A DNA stretch of 61,900 nt, from the NCBI GenBank assembly GCA_049999765.1, contig JBNGIQ010009287.1, forward strand, positions 100,214 to 162,113, given 5' to 3'. Below, one piece after another: positions 9,982-21,952 of this stretch. Position 1 is the first letter of the stretch. The number at the start of each line of letters is the position of its first letter. The position numbers and the translations under genes are program-made. Under the pieces are notes generated by a model, which made no database searches, had not been told where the DNA came from, and worked only from the letters and a program-made list of their open reading frames with translations. This stretch comes from Phaeoceros laevis. Lineage: Eukaryota > Anthocerotophyta > Anthocerotopsida > Notothyladales.

Positions 9982-12900
9982 ATGGGGATTCCTTCTGCTT
10001 TACCTGTCTCCAGGCATGTCCTGCACTCTGTCGAGTATGCAGGTTTCTCCGCGGACCCATCGGTGCTATCCTGCTCCCGCACTCTGTTGCCTCGGAGGCA
10101 GATTGTGGGAAGCGGCAGGGTTTCTCAGACAAAGGAGGCCCTGAAGTGCTCTGGAAAATTCAGCACCACCACCAAAGGAAAACAAGAGTCATCCACGGAT
10201 GCAGAAGGCTCCTTGGACCCTGTTGGCTTTTTCAAAGACAGAAACATAACTTCGAAGGCTTTTGCGCACTACCTGAGGGAGAGGTACAAATGTTTTGCAA
10301 GAAGAGTATCATTCAGTTGAGCTGCGCAGGGGCTTGTATTCTGGAAAGCTAAAACTTGGCAGGGTTGTTTCTTCTTGTTCAGGTACAAAGCGTGGAAGGA
10401 CCTGAAAGTGCAGATTGTGAAAAAGGATGACAGCCTACTTGAATTTGCTTCAGCGTATGGCTTCTCCATCTGTGCACTTCATAGCAGCTCTATTCAGTCG
10501 GTTTCTTATCGTCCAATCACTTGCACGCTAGATAGCCTGTTGGCAAGCAAACCCGACCTCGAACGCTGTTTTGAATCAAAATCCCTGCATCAAATACGAT
10601 TGGGTTCGCGACTAGAAGTCTTTATAAATGAAGCCACGTCCTCCAGAACTAGGACTAACGTCGTTGGGAAGGAAATTGACCTGCTACATGCATCGCAGAT
10701 ATGAGGCCATGGGTCTACATCGGAACGCTTTTCATGCAGTCGAGCTTATTGAATGGGCTCCTGGTACATTTTCTGCCAACCAAGATTTTGAGCAGTCGAT
10801 TTGTTGAAGGTTGTTTGTGCAGCCCCAGTCTGTCATCAATGTGTGCATCACCAGCTTGAAACTCTTGTGCAGAGGGTAAAGACGCTCTTGTTTCACCACT
10901 ATGTTTGCAGCTGCTTATTATTGTTCTGTTGTTGGAGACTTCAATGACTGGACACCCCGTAAGGAATACACTGGGGAGGGATATTTGGGACATGACGACA
11001 ATGGCTGCTGGAGGCTTGTGATTGGAGATAGACTTCGAGAAGGGGAAGGAAAAGACCTTATTATACAGGAATACAATTATGACGAAGACTATGACTTGGG
11101 TGATTCGAATCCGGACTGGGATTCAATTATGCAAGAGATAGATGAGCAGTATTGGGAGCCTGGTGAAGATGAATACATGTGTGATCCGGTAGAGAAGTTC
11201 AAGGAGTTACATGTCAAGATATTTGGAGGCAATCCATATCCTGTTTATGTGGAGGAATCCTCTTCTCAGACAGTGGGTGAAGGTCCGGATGATGAGTACC
11301 CAGACTATATCCCCAGTGCACGAGCAAGGTATGATGCATGGAGAGCAAACCAACCTGTGGTCGAGGGGCAGTTGCCTCCTATCGATGTAATAGATGATGG
11401 TACAGATTATAAGGTACCAACAATGGTAGATGACCCTGTTTGGAGGGAGCGTGTCATTAAAAAAGGTGCTCCCCTGAGTTACATGAAGTACCTCGTGCGC
11501 GGTTGTAAGGCATGGGTTAAGAAGTATGTACCCACAGTAAAGCATGGAAGTCGAACGAGACTGTTTCTTCAAACACCTGAGGGGCCTCTAGAGCGCGTGC
11601 CTGCTTGGGCTACCTATGTCTTGCCAGGTACTGGGTGTAGTTATCCAGTGGCATTAGCAGTTGAAGTCCTTCGATTCTTGTATTCTCGGAGTGTGTATGC
11701 ATGCTTGGATTTCTCTCCTTTAGGTTGTAGATACCGGAGTGCTGGTCCGGTTGGTGCAACAGTCTCTAAATCACTCGCATTTTGTAGGTGCTTTGTGCAC
11801 AATACATAGGAGAAAGCATAGCTGGCATACTGGCATGGAGCAATCAGCATTAACCAGGATTCTTTCATTTTCTGGTACCAGATGCTGCAGGCAAGGTGTT
11901 TTCTGGTGTAATGTGGGACCCACCTCGACGAGAAAGACACCGGTGGCAGCACAAGAGCCCGCAGAGTCCTCAAGCTTTGCGAATATATGAATGCCATGTC
12001 GGCATCAGTGGGGAGGAGCCTCGTGTATCAACCTTTGAAGACTTCAGGTGCAAGGCAAGTGGCCAGCTGTAATCTGGTGCTGTGCTTTTGCATGTGTAGT
12101 GCGATGTGCCTTTGTACTTCTATTTGTCTGCTATAACGTTCACCTTCTGTGAGATTGATTGGCAATGCTCAGTAGTGTTCAGTCAATAGATCATTTTCTT
12201 CAGCATAGTTCTGAGTTTAGAGTCACATTGTCAAACTCTATTATGGCAAGCAGGTTCTTCCATATGTAAAGAAATCTGGGTACAACGTGATTCAATTGAT
12301 CGGGATACAAGAGCATGTAGACTATGCAAGTGCTGGGTACAAGGTCAGGTGGCCATATGCAGATCTGAACCTTTCAGCTCAAAAGTACTTCTCTTGTTTT
12401 AAAAAATTGACTGGACCTCTGAGGGAGTGCTGATATCGTCTTTATCTTTTGGTGATCTCACTTGGCTCTGAGTGCGCAGGTTACCAGTCTGTTCGCTGTC
12501 AGTAGTCGTTTTGGCAACCCAGAAGACTTCAAGCATCTAGTCGACACTGCCCATGGTCATTCCAAGCACACTTTTAGATACCGCATCATTGATGCTCTTG
12601 TTCGCCACACTTTTTACTTTCCTATTTTGGTCAACTCATGGTTACTTCCGTTTTTTTCTCATGCCTTGACTCAGGTATGGGGTTGCTCGTCTTCATGGAC
12701 ATAGTGCAATCATATGCTGCTTCCGAGGAGATGTCTGGTCTTTCATCTTTTGATGGTGCTAATGATTGTTACTTCTACTCTGGTTAGTACGTACGTACGG
12801 TTCTGAGTGGAGGCCGTAACCTCCTGAAGGGCGCTGCTGCTGGTGCAGCCAACCATCTGATTGTATACATGTATTTGGCTAATGCAAACATAGGTAAAAG

Positions 12901-15814
12901 AGGGCGACATAAACACACAGGCACTCGTATATTCAACTACAGTGAATATGAAGTGAAGCGCTTTCTTCTGTCGAACTTAAAGTGGTCAGTCCTGTGTAGA
13001 GATTACGACATTACAGCTGGCTTTAATGAGAATGATCAGCTCGTGCTGTTTGCTGGGGGCCATCCTCATTCTCTGTGTGATGAGCAGGTGGGTGGAGGAG
13101 TATCATATTGATGGCTTCCACTTTCACTCACTGCAGTCAATGCTGTACACTCACAATGGATTTTCGGAGTTCAAAGATGGTCTCAACGAGTAAGTGTGTC
13201 GCATTTTCGACATGGAGCCCAAGTTTCAGGCCATGGATATCATGTTGTTGCCGTTGATGCGTGAGGACTCTCTTCTCACTCTGTGCTTGCTATGTTTGGG
13301 TGGTGTAGCTACTGTAACCAATATGTGGACAAAGACGCCGTTCTCTACATTATTCTGGCAAATGAGTTGCTGCACAAGCTGAACTCCAACATCATAACCA
13401 TTGCGGAGGATGTACGCACACTGGTCCCTCGTCATTGTGTTGTCTCACAAAGATTGTGCATTGCAGTTGCAGGAGTGAGTGGGGTCCCAATCTACTGAGG
13501 AAAAGTGCCTTGTTTGTGCATTTTGATGTGCCTGAGGATTGTATGTCTTGATGGCATGTTGAGTGTGTATGCAGAACCTGCTACAGTTGAAAGCACAGGT
13601 CTTGTAAGGCGGTGCTGATGCAACTGCTTTTTAGGATGATGAGAAGGTATCCGCCTGGTGGGTGTTGCTGATCACACATTGTTTTGAGTTCAGGCATCAC
13701 TCTACCCGGGGCTTTGTGAGCCTATCGCTAAAGGTGGATTGGGCTTTGATTACTTTGCCAACATGGCGCCCTCTAAGATGTGGTCGTATCTGATCAAAAA
13801 CGTCCCATCCAGTCATTGGAGCGTGAGCCAAGTAAGTGTAAGTGTGTATGCTTTGGTTCACCTCTCCCGTTTTGGGGAGCTGAGTCCTGAGTTGCCAATC
13901 TCTTATGTGGTCCACCACTCACACGACAAGGTCCCCGTGAAAATGGTAGGAACCAGCAGCCTAATAATCTAATCCCAGATATGTAATGTTGGCTGTCAGA
14001 TTGTGGAGACACTCATTGATTCCCAAAGCACTGGCAAGGCAGTGGTGTATACCGAGAATCATATTCAGGTGATTGTCAAGGGCGCTTTGAGAAGCTTGTT
14101 ACGTTGTGTTTAAAAAAGGTAGTGGTGTGCGATCCTGTCCTGCTTGATCTGGACAGGCAGGGAATGATAAGCCTGCAAAACTGTGTAGCTTGGTCTGTGA
14201 GGCGAGTTGAAGACTCGGGTTTGCCTTGTCAACCGTTTGTGGGCTGTCGCTTAACAGACTATACTTGAAAGGCAGCCTTTAGCTGAAGCGCTTTTCAACC
14301 CTGCTGCATCGTCATTGGAGGCAGGAGCACTTCCTGGGCGAGGGGGTGAACTGCATAAGGTGAATTCTGGGAGCGCTTGGCAGCTGCGTATACATGAGCC
14401 TAATCCTGCATCTTGTTTATCCCGTTGAGTGCTTATTGCAGTTAGTCCAAAGAAATAGTGTCCGGCTTTTGGTTGAAAGCAGATTATTTTGTGAGTAGAT
14501 TATTAGGCTGATGACATTCAGTCTTGGTGGAGCTGCATACTTAAACTTTATGGGGAACGAATTTGGGCACCCAGAGGTAGGTCAATTTTGAGGTTGTTCC
14601 TAGGCTGCCACGTGAAAGTGTGTGTATGTTAATACTCTTTGAGGCAGTTGTTTGAATTGAATCCTGTCATGGTCGCTTGATGAGAACGGTGGCTGTTTAT
14701 CGTCCAGCGGGTAGAGTTTCCAAAGCCACAGAACCAGTTGTCCTTCCAGTACGCACGGAGGAGGTGGGATCTGCTAGGAGATGGTTCCTTGTACTCTCAG
14801 CTGGCAGCTTTTGACCAGGTAAGTAGTCATGTTTGTGCATTCTGAAATAATGGTATCCCGCTTAGTATGGATTAGAAACGGTTGCACGTATAAAGGAAGG
14901 TGCGTGTTGTGAGACTTGTTTTGTTGCGTGCTGAGCGAGAGATTGAGGTAGTTGCACCTCCATGTGAAGATGTGTGGCGAAACCTGAATGGAAGTCTGAA
15001 TTGTTTGTGAGAGCAGGCACTCATGAGCCTGGATAGACGGGAACGATTACTAGTGAACAAAAGACCCAGCTTTTATCGAGTGAATGATGAAGATCAGGTG
15101 TGGGAGCTGAGCTGAGGGCATTGAATGGTTGATGAAAAGTGGGACTTGTGGGGAGCTTGTGAGAAGGTACACAGTGTGATAGACATTTCATCCTTAAGGG
15201 TATGTGTGGTTGGTTTGTGAATGGTATGGAGTTGGCAGGTTGTTATATTCTCGCGTGGACGGTTGCTGTTTGTTTTCAACTTCCATCCAGCAGTTTGCTA
15301 CGAGAAGGTGAAGATTGGCGTGCAGGAAACTGGCGAGTATGAGGTAGGGTGGGTGGTAGGGAGCAGCATTTGTGAATGCTCAGACGTTGGGTTGTTTCTC
15401 CGCTTAGAGGGGGAGCTCATGCTGTGAGGGTGCAGAGAATACTGGACACCGATGGAGTCGAGTTTGGTGGACAGGGTCGTTTATCCGCACTGCCAGCCTA
15501 TCTGCGGAGCAAAGTGGACAAGTAAAGTAGATTGTGAACATACGTATGCACCAGCCAGGAGTAGCAGAATGAGTGGATGCTGAAATGACAGCTGCTGTTG
15601 TGTTGTGCAGGCCCCTGGGCGAGCACGGAGTGTCGCTGTCCGTGTCTCTACCTGCCAGCAGTGCACAGGTGAGATTTTGTGACGCTTTTGTGCGGTTTTA
15701 GGGTTTGTGTTATGCATAGCTATGTTTGCAGTGACAGAAGCTGGATGGGGGCAGGTGTACAAACTGGCTAGGATTTGGGAGCCCGACAGCGTTGGCGTCC
15801 GTAATAATAGTTGA
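9982..15814 (+). CDS. SBE3: GH13 branching-enzyme-like protein (SBE3/BE1 type)
   Basis: Predicted 925-residue plastid protein of the 1,4-alpha-glucan branching enzyme 3 group (Arabidopsis At3g20440, BE1/EMB2729). Twenty-one exons start at 9982, 10383, 10699, 10911, 11891, 12254, 12480, 12675, 12894, 13088, 13309, 13694, 14000, 14258, 14499, 14708, 15017, 15239, 15436, 15611 and 15755; all join in phase. The family segment DPVGFF appears in exon 1, a CBM48-like segment near VVGDFNDW (154-160), [15 protein letters not shown] before the catalytic barrel, then GH13 regions I (FMDIVQSY, Asp504), II (DGFHFHS, 570-576), III (IAED, Glu629) and IV (TENHIQ, 694-699). Region II lacks the Arg and nucleophile Asp of the usual RFDG, and region IV has Ile where Asp is expected, so activity is doubtful. 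[15 protein letters not shown] and a C-terminal all-beta domain follow. The first exon may include a transit peptide; an in-frame TGA at 9973 precedes its ATG. Stop is TGA. Confidence 0.88.
12055..12253 (+). other. GC-AG intron in the SBE3-like gene
   Basis: The intron after FRCK and before VLPYVKK begins AAG|GCAAGT and ends CAG. Only this GC donor keeps the frame: the upstream GT at 12048 leaves phase 2, which does not fit the next exon. AG|GCAAGT is the known strong consensus for U2-type GC-AG introns. Confidence 0.75.
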
Positions 15815-16709
15815 TTTGGGGCAGAGGCCGCCCGAATAGGGTACGGTTGGCATGCTTAGTAGTTAGAGATGTGAGTTTCGTGGGAGGTGGGAGGATGCCA
15901 CATGGATGCTCCGTGTCGACCAGTCAGTCACTCTTCCAAAAAATGTGATGGGTCTTATTAGCTACTGTAATTCCAAGACTTCCAACACTGCCCCCACAGC
16001 GCTGTGATGAATGACAAAAGTCATTACGTACTCCGAAAAAAGGGTTTGCCCTTGAAGTTGTTGGAGACATGAAGGGGCACAAGGCTGTTGAAGGGGAAAA
16101 GGCAGGCAGGCAGGCGGCCCCGCCGCTTTCCATAATCTGCGGGCGGATGCCGTACGTATATGCCGTGCCCTGCCAGCATATTCCGGGTACGATTCCGCAT
16201 CATGAAGCAGAGTTGACTTGGGATGGGAGCACTATAAGCCCGACCTCAGGAACGCCCTATGTCTCTGCCGAGGCAACGCCTGCCTTGCCTTGTTCGCCCT
16301 GCCCTGCCCTGCCCTGCGTCTTGCCTGCCTGCATAACACCTGCGTGCTGTGCTGTGCTGTGCTGTGTCTGCATCCGCATCGAGGTTAGCGCATCATTTGC
16401 GGCTAGGCTAGCGCCCTGCTAGCATAGCAGCCGAAATTTCGAGTGTTGTGCCTGCATTCGCATGCGGCAGCCGCTTGCTTATTAGCTACAGTACTAGTCT
16501 AGTGACCAGTGTGAGAGTGAGGTAGCTAAGCTTATTCGTGCCTTGTGCACGCTCGCTCGGGGACAACAGAAGAGGCCAAGGAAATCTTTTGTTCAAGGCA
16601 AAGGAGACCGGCACTGACGTGTTGTGCCCTGCCTCGGTTGAGCCGCTGGGGCTGTCACTAGCTAGCTGGCTAGTTAAGTTACCGTTAGCTACTGTTGTTA
16701 GCTGGCGCA
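15815..16709. other. Intergenic, SBE3-like 3' side and PTB 5' side
   Basis: No gene is recognised. It contains CTGCC and TGCTG runs (see next entry), then the upstream region of the PTB start codon. Short open frames are antisense pairs. Confidence 0.5.
16285..16370. repeat. CTGCC and TGCTG microsatellites
   Basis: Imperfect runs of CCTGC/CCCTG pentamers are followed by TGTGC/TGCTG pentamers, about 340 bp upstream of the PTB start. Confidence 0.7.
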
Positions 16710-19647
16710 ATGGCTGTGCTCGAGGAGTATGTGTGGCTCGTTGTTGTGGGGGCATTCGTGGCCTTTGGCTTTGGTTGGGGCACTGGTGAGTTTGAGGGGA
16801 AAAGAGTTGCTGTAAAATTGTTTTATTTTCTTACAAGTGTTTTGGTACCCCGGCCGGGGGAGCTTTAAGCTGAATTGAGCCGTGGCAGGAGCCAATGACG
16901 TGGCCAACGCGTTTGGGACGTCCGTGGGGAGTAAGACTCTCACCCTCAGACAGGCAGTACTTGTACGTATTATTCATCCATCCATTTGTTGATAGCAGCG
17001 AGCCGAGCCTTTTTTGAGGACGTGTATACTTGTGTGGATACCAATTGAGCAATTGAGCACTGTTGAAAGTAGTAGTCTGAATCTTGACAGTACTAACTAG
17101 CTAGCTAGCTACTAGTAGAGACTAGTCTCCAAAAAGTTAACTAGTGAGATCACGTACACTGTACGGGTCCGTGGTTACTAGCTAGTCACTGGTGAGTCTG
17201 GAGACGGCTCATGGATGGATGGATGTCCTGTAATTGAACTTGCAGATTGCGTCCGTGTTCGAGTTTGCGGGAGCTCTGCTGTTGGGACGCGTCTCCACCA
17301 ACACCATCGCGTCCGGGATTGCCGACATCAACAGCTTCACCAGAGACCCGGAGGTGTACGCTTATGGCATGGTGTGCGCGCTGGGCGTGGGCACCGTCTG
17401 GCTCGTCCTCACGTCCTATTGGGGCCTCAACGTCTCCTCCACCCACACCATCAGTGAGCTGAACATTCTTCCCCTTATAATTAGCCTAGCTAGGCTAAGC
17501 TAGGCCCCGTTTCAACTTGTAAAATTTTAAATTTCTTCAAGTTGGAGCTTCGTCAACTTACGACGTCGTGTACCTTGAATTGGCTGGGCTCGGTATCAAC
17601 TCATGTATGCGTTGTGATAATATCAGTCGGTGGGATCATCGGATTCGCTCTGGTCTGGGATGGCAAGGACGCCGTGGTGTGGGCCAAGAAGGACACCGCC
17701 AACTTTCCGCCGTACAAGGGAGTGATCGCCATCATCCTGTCGTGGTTCATCGCGCCCATCCTGAGCGGGCTGGCGGCTGCGCTTCTCTTCCTGGTCGTCA
17801 GGACTGTGGTTCTGCGATCCAAGAATGCGTATGCGCGCTCCTTTTGGGTGCTGCCTCCCTTTGTCCTCGTCACCAGCTTCATCAACATGTACTTTGTCTT
17901 CACCAAGGTATGTATGTATGTAGACAGACCTGTCTCCAAGGCCAGCAGCTCTACTTGTAAGTTTATTAGCCTTGGAAGTAGCTGGTAGCTATCTCTAGAG
18001 TCTACTCAGGACTTTGCTAGATGAAAATTTTGCAAGAATTGTTGGATTCCATGAAAGCTTTCAAAACTAGTAATAAGACTAGTTTCTTCTTGAAAGGAGC
18101 AGCAATTAATATTTCACATGTATGGAATCACACGGGTCCTTGGAAACTAACTCCAGGGGCACTCTTAATATTACTGCTTGCTGTAGGGTGCCAAAAAGAC
18201 CTTGTCGTCCAAGGACGACTGGACCGACGCCAAGGCCGCCTGGATTTCCGCCATCATCGCCGCCGGCATCACGGCCCTGGTGATCGCCTTCGCTCTGCCA
18301 CTTTTGAAGCGGATGGCGGCCAGGCATTTCGACGCCCACGGCAACCTGAAGAAGCCGGTGTCGTCCACAGCCAGCGCCGGTAGCGCCGGTAGCATCGATA
18401 ACATGGATGCTACCAGAGGAGAAGGAGATATCGAGCTGAATGAGCAGGGACAGCAGCAGGAGCAGGAGCACAACAAAAGTCTGAGCTGGTACCAAAAGGC
18501 GAAAAAGGCGGCCACCCACGGAGTGGACGTGGACATCCACAAGGTGGTGAAGACGGACGCCACCATCCACGACATCCACGAGAACGCGGAGGTGTTCGAG
18601 GCGCGCGTGGAGTACGCCTTCAGCTACCTGCAGGTGTTCAGCGCCATCTGCGTCATCTTCGCGCACGGCGCGGGCGAGGTGGGCTACATGGCCGGCCCTC
18701 TGGCCACCATCTGGGACGTGTACCGCAACGGCGCCCTGAACAAGAACGTGAAGCCGCCGGTGTGGATCATCCTCATCGGCGCCGTCGGCCTCGTGGTGGG
18801 GCTCGCCACCTACGGCTACAACGTCACCCGCGCCATGGGCGTTAAGCTGGCCAAGCTCACGCCCACCAGGGGCTTCGCCGCCGAGCTGGCCACCGCCTTC
18901 GTCATCATGATCGCCGCGCAGTACGGCCTGCCCACCTCCTCCAGCCAGTGCATCACCGGGGCCATCGTGGGCGTGGGCGTGCTCGAGGGTGCCAAGGGAG
19001 TCAACTGGACCCAGTTCCTGCGCCAGTTCGCGTCCTGGGTGTCCACGCTCTTCGTCATCGGCATCTGCGTGGCGGCCGTCTTCTCGCAGGGGGTGTACGC
19101 GCCCTCCGCCGTCTCCGGCCGCCAGGTGGACAAGTACGAGGACCGCGTCGTGGAGCTCACCACCTCCCTCTACACCGGCTTCAACACCACGCTGCAGTCC
19201 TTCCGAGAGCCCAGCCTCGCCGGCTCCCTGGCACCGCAATTCACCGCAGACCAGTGGCGCACGCTCAACACCACAGTCAACAAGGCGTATACGACGGCAA
19301 AGGATTTCACCAACACCAAAAAGACGCAGACTGGTACGTTACTTCCTTTCTTCCTAGGCCTTCCTTCCTTCGAATTCCTTCCTGACCACCTCATTAATTC
19401 TCGATCGCTGCGCATATGCATGCCATATGGGCCTGCAGTTGAACTGGACACGGTTTTGGACGCCTTGTACAAGTCCCTCGCGCTGCTGCAGCAACATACG
19501 CTTCTCACTCTGGGCCAGCAGACTGTATTCCCGGGGGCTTTGCTGTGCAACGGGCCCAATGCCACTGCTGCTGGCAATATTAATGGCCTACCTTGCGCCG
19601 CACCCAAGTTGCTACCCAAGGCTTATCAATCTCTCACCTTTCCTTGA
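16710..19647 (+). CDS. PTB: PTB-type Na+/phosphate symporter (PHO4 family)
   Basis: Predicted 664-residue PHO4/PiT-family phosphate transporter of the plasma membrane, Na+-coupled in characterised relatives. Exons 16710-16785, 16889-16962, 17246-17453, 17627-17907, 18187-19333 and 19439-19647 join in frame. Exons 1-2 encode an N-terminal membrane segment and the first PHO4 signature, GANDVANAFGTSVGS (about 26-40). Exons 3-4 are strongly hydrophobic with several transmembrane helices and VSSTHTI. Exon 5 has a hydrophilic Gln/Glu-rich loop of about 100 residues, then the second signature, FAHGAGEVGYMAGPLATIW (about 371-389), which reads GAGEV where many relatives have GANDV. SSSQCITGAIVGVGV follows, then a last helix and a tail with possible N-glycosylation sites (NTT, NAT). 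Stop is TGA. The final 105-nt intron is a multiple of three without stops, so its retention would keep the frame. Confidence 0.9.
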
Positions 19648-19839
19648 TTCGTTTATAAGCTCCCTGAACGCGCTTCTTAGATGTAGGAAACGCGTTTCTT
19701 GTAACTAAGGTATTATTCATATAGTTTTCAATAGAGGCTGGTTCCATAAATGTGTTATATGGAGTAAGTATCATAGTTGTGAAAACGAAGCGCTAATGTA
19801 ATATCTACTTAATTGACAAACTGCATAATTGTCATATGT

Positions 19840-21365
19840 ATGGTGACGATAGATTAAGACCAATCCATCTCCGGTATTTATTTCCAACACCATACCTTTG
19901 CAAACACTCCCAGAGAAAATGCCATTCTACATTATCGTAAGCCTTCTCAAAGTCCAGTGACAAAATCACAGCAGGTATATTCTCATGATTTAACCACCAT
20001 TTTGTTTCTCTCAGAAGTAGTACATTGTCTAGGATGCACCTGCCTCTGATAAATCCCCTTTGTTCCTTCTAAACCTGGGCAGCTAACCATGAACGGCGCA
20101 ATTCTATCCGCCAACACCTTCGAGATCATCTTATAAAACGTGGTGAGTAATGACAAGGGCCTCCAAAACTTTATACCTTGTTCCGCTTTTGGTTTTGGAA
20201 ATAACGCAATCAGGCTCTCATTCAGGGTTTCTCCCATCGTACCACCTTCCCATACCTGAGACAGAGCCTCCATCAAGATCTTTTTTATGAACGGCCAGCC
20301 CAATTGGAAGAATTCCTTAGGGAATCCATCGATTCCGGGGCTCTTCCCATTTGGGATGCTCTGAACAGCCTCTTTTAGCTTCTCTTTTGTGATGTTCGCT
20401 TCCAAGACTGCATTCTGCTCAACTGCAACCTTCAAAGGGAAGTTGTCGTATTGCTGCATTTTGGTTTCCCAGCCCTCACCCTTGTCCTTGCCTTGCAGGA
20501 ACTGCTTGAAATGGCACTCAATCATGACCTTAAGGTTGTCATGTTCTTCCATCACTCTCCCTGGGCTGTCCGGCACGGGGGAAATCTTATTCTTGCTTCT
20601 ACTTTGTCGCAAACAAGAGAAGAAAACTTTCTGTGGGATATCTCCTTAAACACTTAATTTTTGCTCTGAGATACCAACCCTTTGCTTTCCTATTTTCCAG
20701 TGCCTTCAGAGTCAGCTTGGCTTCAGCCAGCTCCTGCAACACCACAGAATTTCTGGTACTCACTGCCTCTGCCTGTCTCTGAGCTATTGTGACCCTCTCT
20801 CTAGCTAAAGCTTCATTAGCTCTTTCCTCCTTTGCTTTTTGGGCTCCATGCTTACGTAAGAATTTTCTGGTTTCATCCAACGCCTGCAGGAGCTTGGCTA
20901 ATCCACCTTTGCTCACATCTTCTTGTTGTTGCTTCCATATACTCTTGATCCTTTCATACACTCCCTCATCCTGTAACAGGTCAATATTCATCCTCCACAT
21001 CTTCGCTTCGCTACAAGCATGAGTTAGCATTTCGTCTGCCACACTGATCTCCAATAGCACTCGAGCATGGTCAGACTGCGCAGTACCCGATATAATGCCA
21101 TAGCATTGGATTCGTTGTCTCCATTTGTCAGGTATGTAAATCCTATCCAGTGTACTTGCAATGAATCCAAGAGGTTATCACGGTCATTAGTCCAACTAAA
21201 CTTAAGAGAATTACGCATTCGTTTTGCAGGGGATATCTTCCATGGGTCACATATTTTTAATCGTGTCTCTAAGTTCCTGCCATTTCAGGGATACATGGGT
21301 TCTTTTAGGATCTCTCCCCCCTTCCTTGTCCTCTCTGAATTCAACAAATTTGAAGTCACCGCCCA
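19840..21365 (-). pseudogene. L1-type LINE ORF2 remnant: linker and reverse transcriptase
   Basis: Minus-strand remnant of an L1-type non-LTR retrotransposon, with frameshifts and stops. From high to low coordinates it reads the end of an endonuclease domain (GDFKFVEFREDKEGG near 21355-21310), a coiled charged linker (21060-20600), then RT blocks NGKSPGIDGFPKEFF, SLIALFPKPK and RPLSLLTTFYKMISKVLADR, and after a frameshift the motif A region LSLDFEKAYDNVEW near 19910. It breaks off near 19840 before the RT motif with the catalytic Asp pair, so it is 3' truncated. It belongs to the same family as the plus-strand LINE at 35-42 kb. Confidence 0.85.
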
Positions 21366-21771
21366 TGTCATGCCGCAGCAGGACCTGAGTAGGCTTTCAG
21401 TAATCAAGTGAGTGAAGGTTAGATCACAGGTTAAAGGCCAGGGTTTGTTAATGAACCCAAGTTGAGGCCTGAAGCTAAACCAAAGAAAATCCCTTTGGGT
21501 TTACCAATGAACCGCAGTTAGACTTCAGGTTAGACTTAGGGTTAGGTCAAGATGACCTGTAATCCGCACTGGATCACCTTATTGGTCCACCTGCAGTATT
21601 TAAGAAGCAAGCAACAGAGCCCAGATGGACTCTGATAGAGAGAGAGAAGCGAGTGACTCTAAACTTGCTTCACTGAGCACAGTGTGAGTGTGAGTGTGTT
21701 AGTGGGAGCCCAGCAGGTCTCCCACTGGTGTGAGTAATAAGGTCCTGCTCAATGACAGACACCGGGCGACA
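21366..21771 (+). mobile_element. Solo LTR, 406 bp, nested in the LINE
   Basis: The insert starts TGTCATGCC and ends GGGCGACA (TG...CA) and is flanked by the 4-bp duplication CCCA (21362-21365 and 21772-21775). Removing it joins the LINE endonuclease frame at WIVG-GDF. A TATA-like GTATTTAAG near 21597 and AATAA near 21737 fit LTR promoter and polyadenylation signals in plus orientation. No internal coding region is left. Confidence 0.7.
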
Positions 21772-21952
21772 CCCACTATCCACTCAGTTTCTACATCTAA
21801 AATGTTATCCACTCTGCTCCAGAGCCAGTCCCGTTGGTTAGCTCTACAGGGGGCGTAGATGTTACAAATCCCAATCTTTCCGGAATCCAGCTTGAGCTTT
21901 AGCCACATGAAGTTCTTCCTGACGTCATGGCCTATGGATACTACTCTATCAG
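21772..21952 (-). pseudogene. LINE endonuclease fragment, middle part
   Basis: The minus strand reads NFMWLKLKLDSGKIGICNIY followed by APC and DVETEWIVG. This matches the same endonuclease segment of the plus-strand LINE (RFMWIQITLDTREVGICNVY) and lies between the two solo LTRs. Confidence 0.75.

Noticed and set aside
18106-19239. 377-codon minus-strand ORF
   Set aside because: Antisense of PTB exon 5, His/Gly/Ala-rich as expected from the complement of GC-rich coding sequence.
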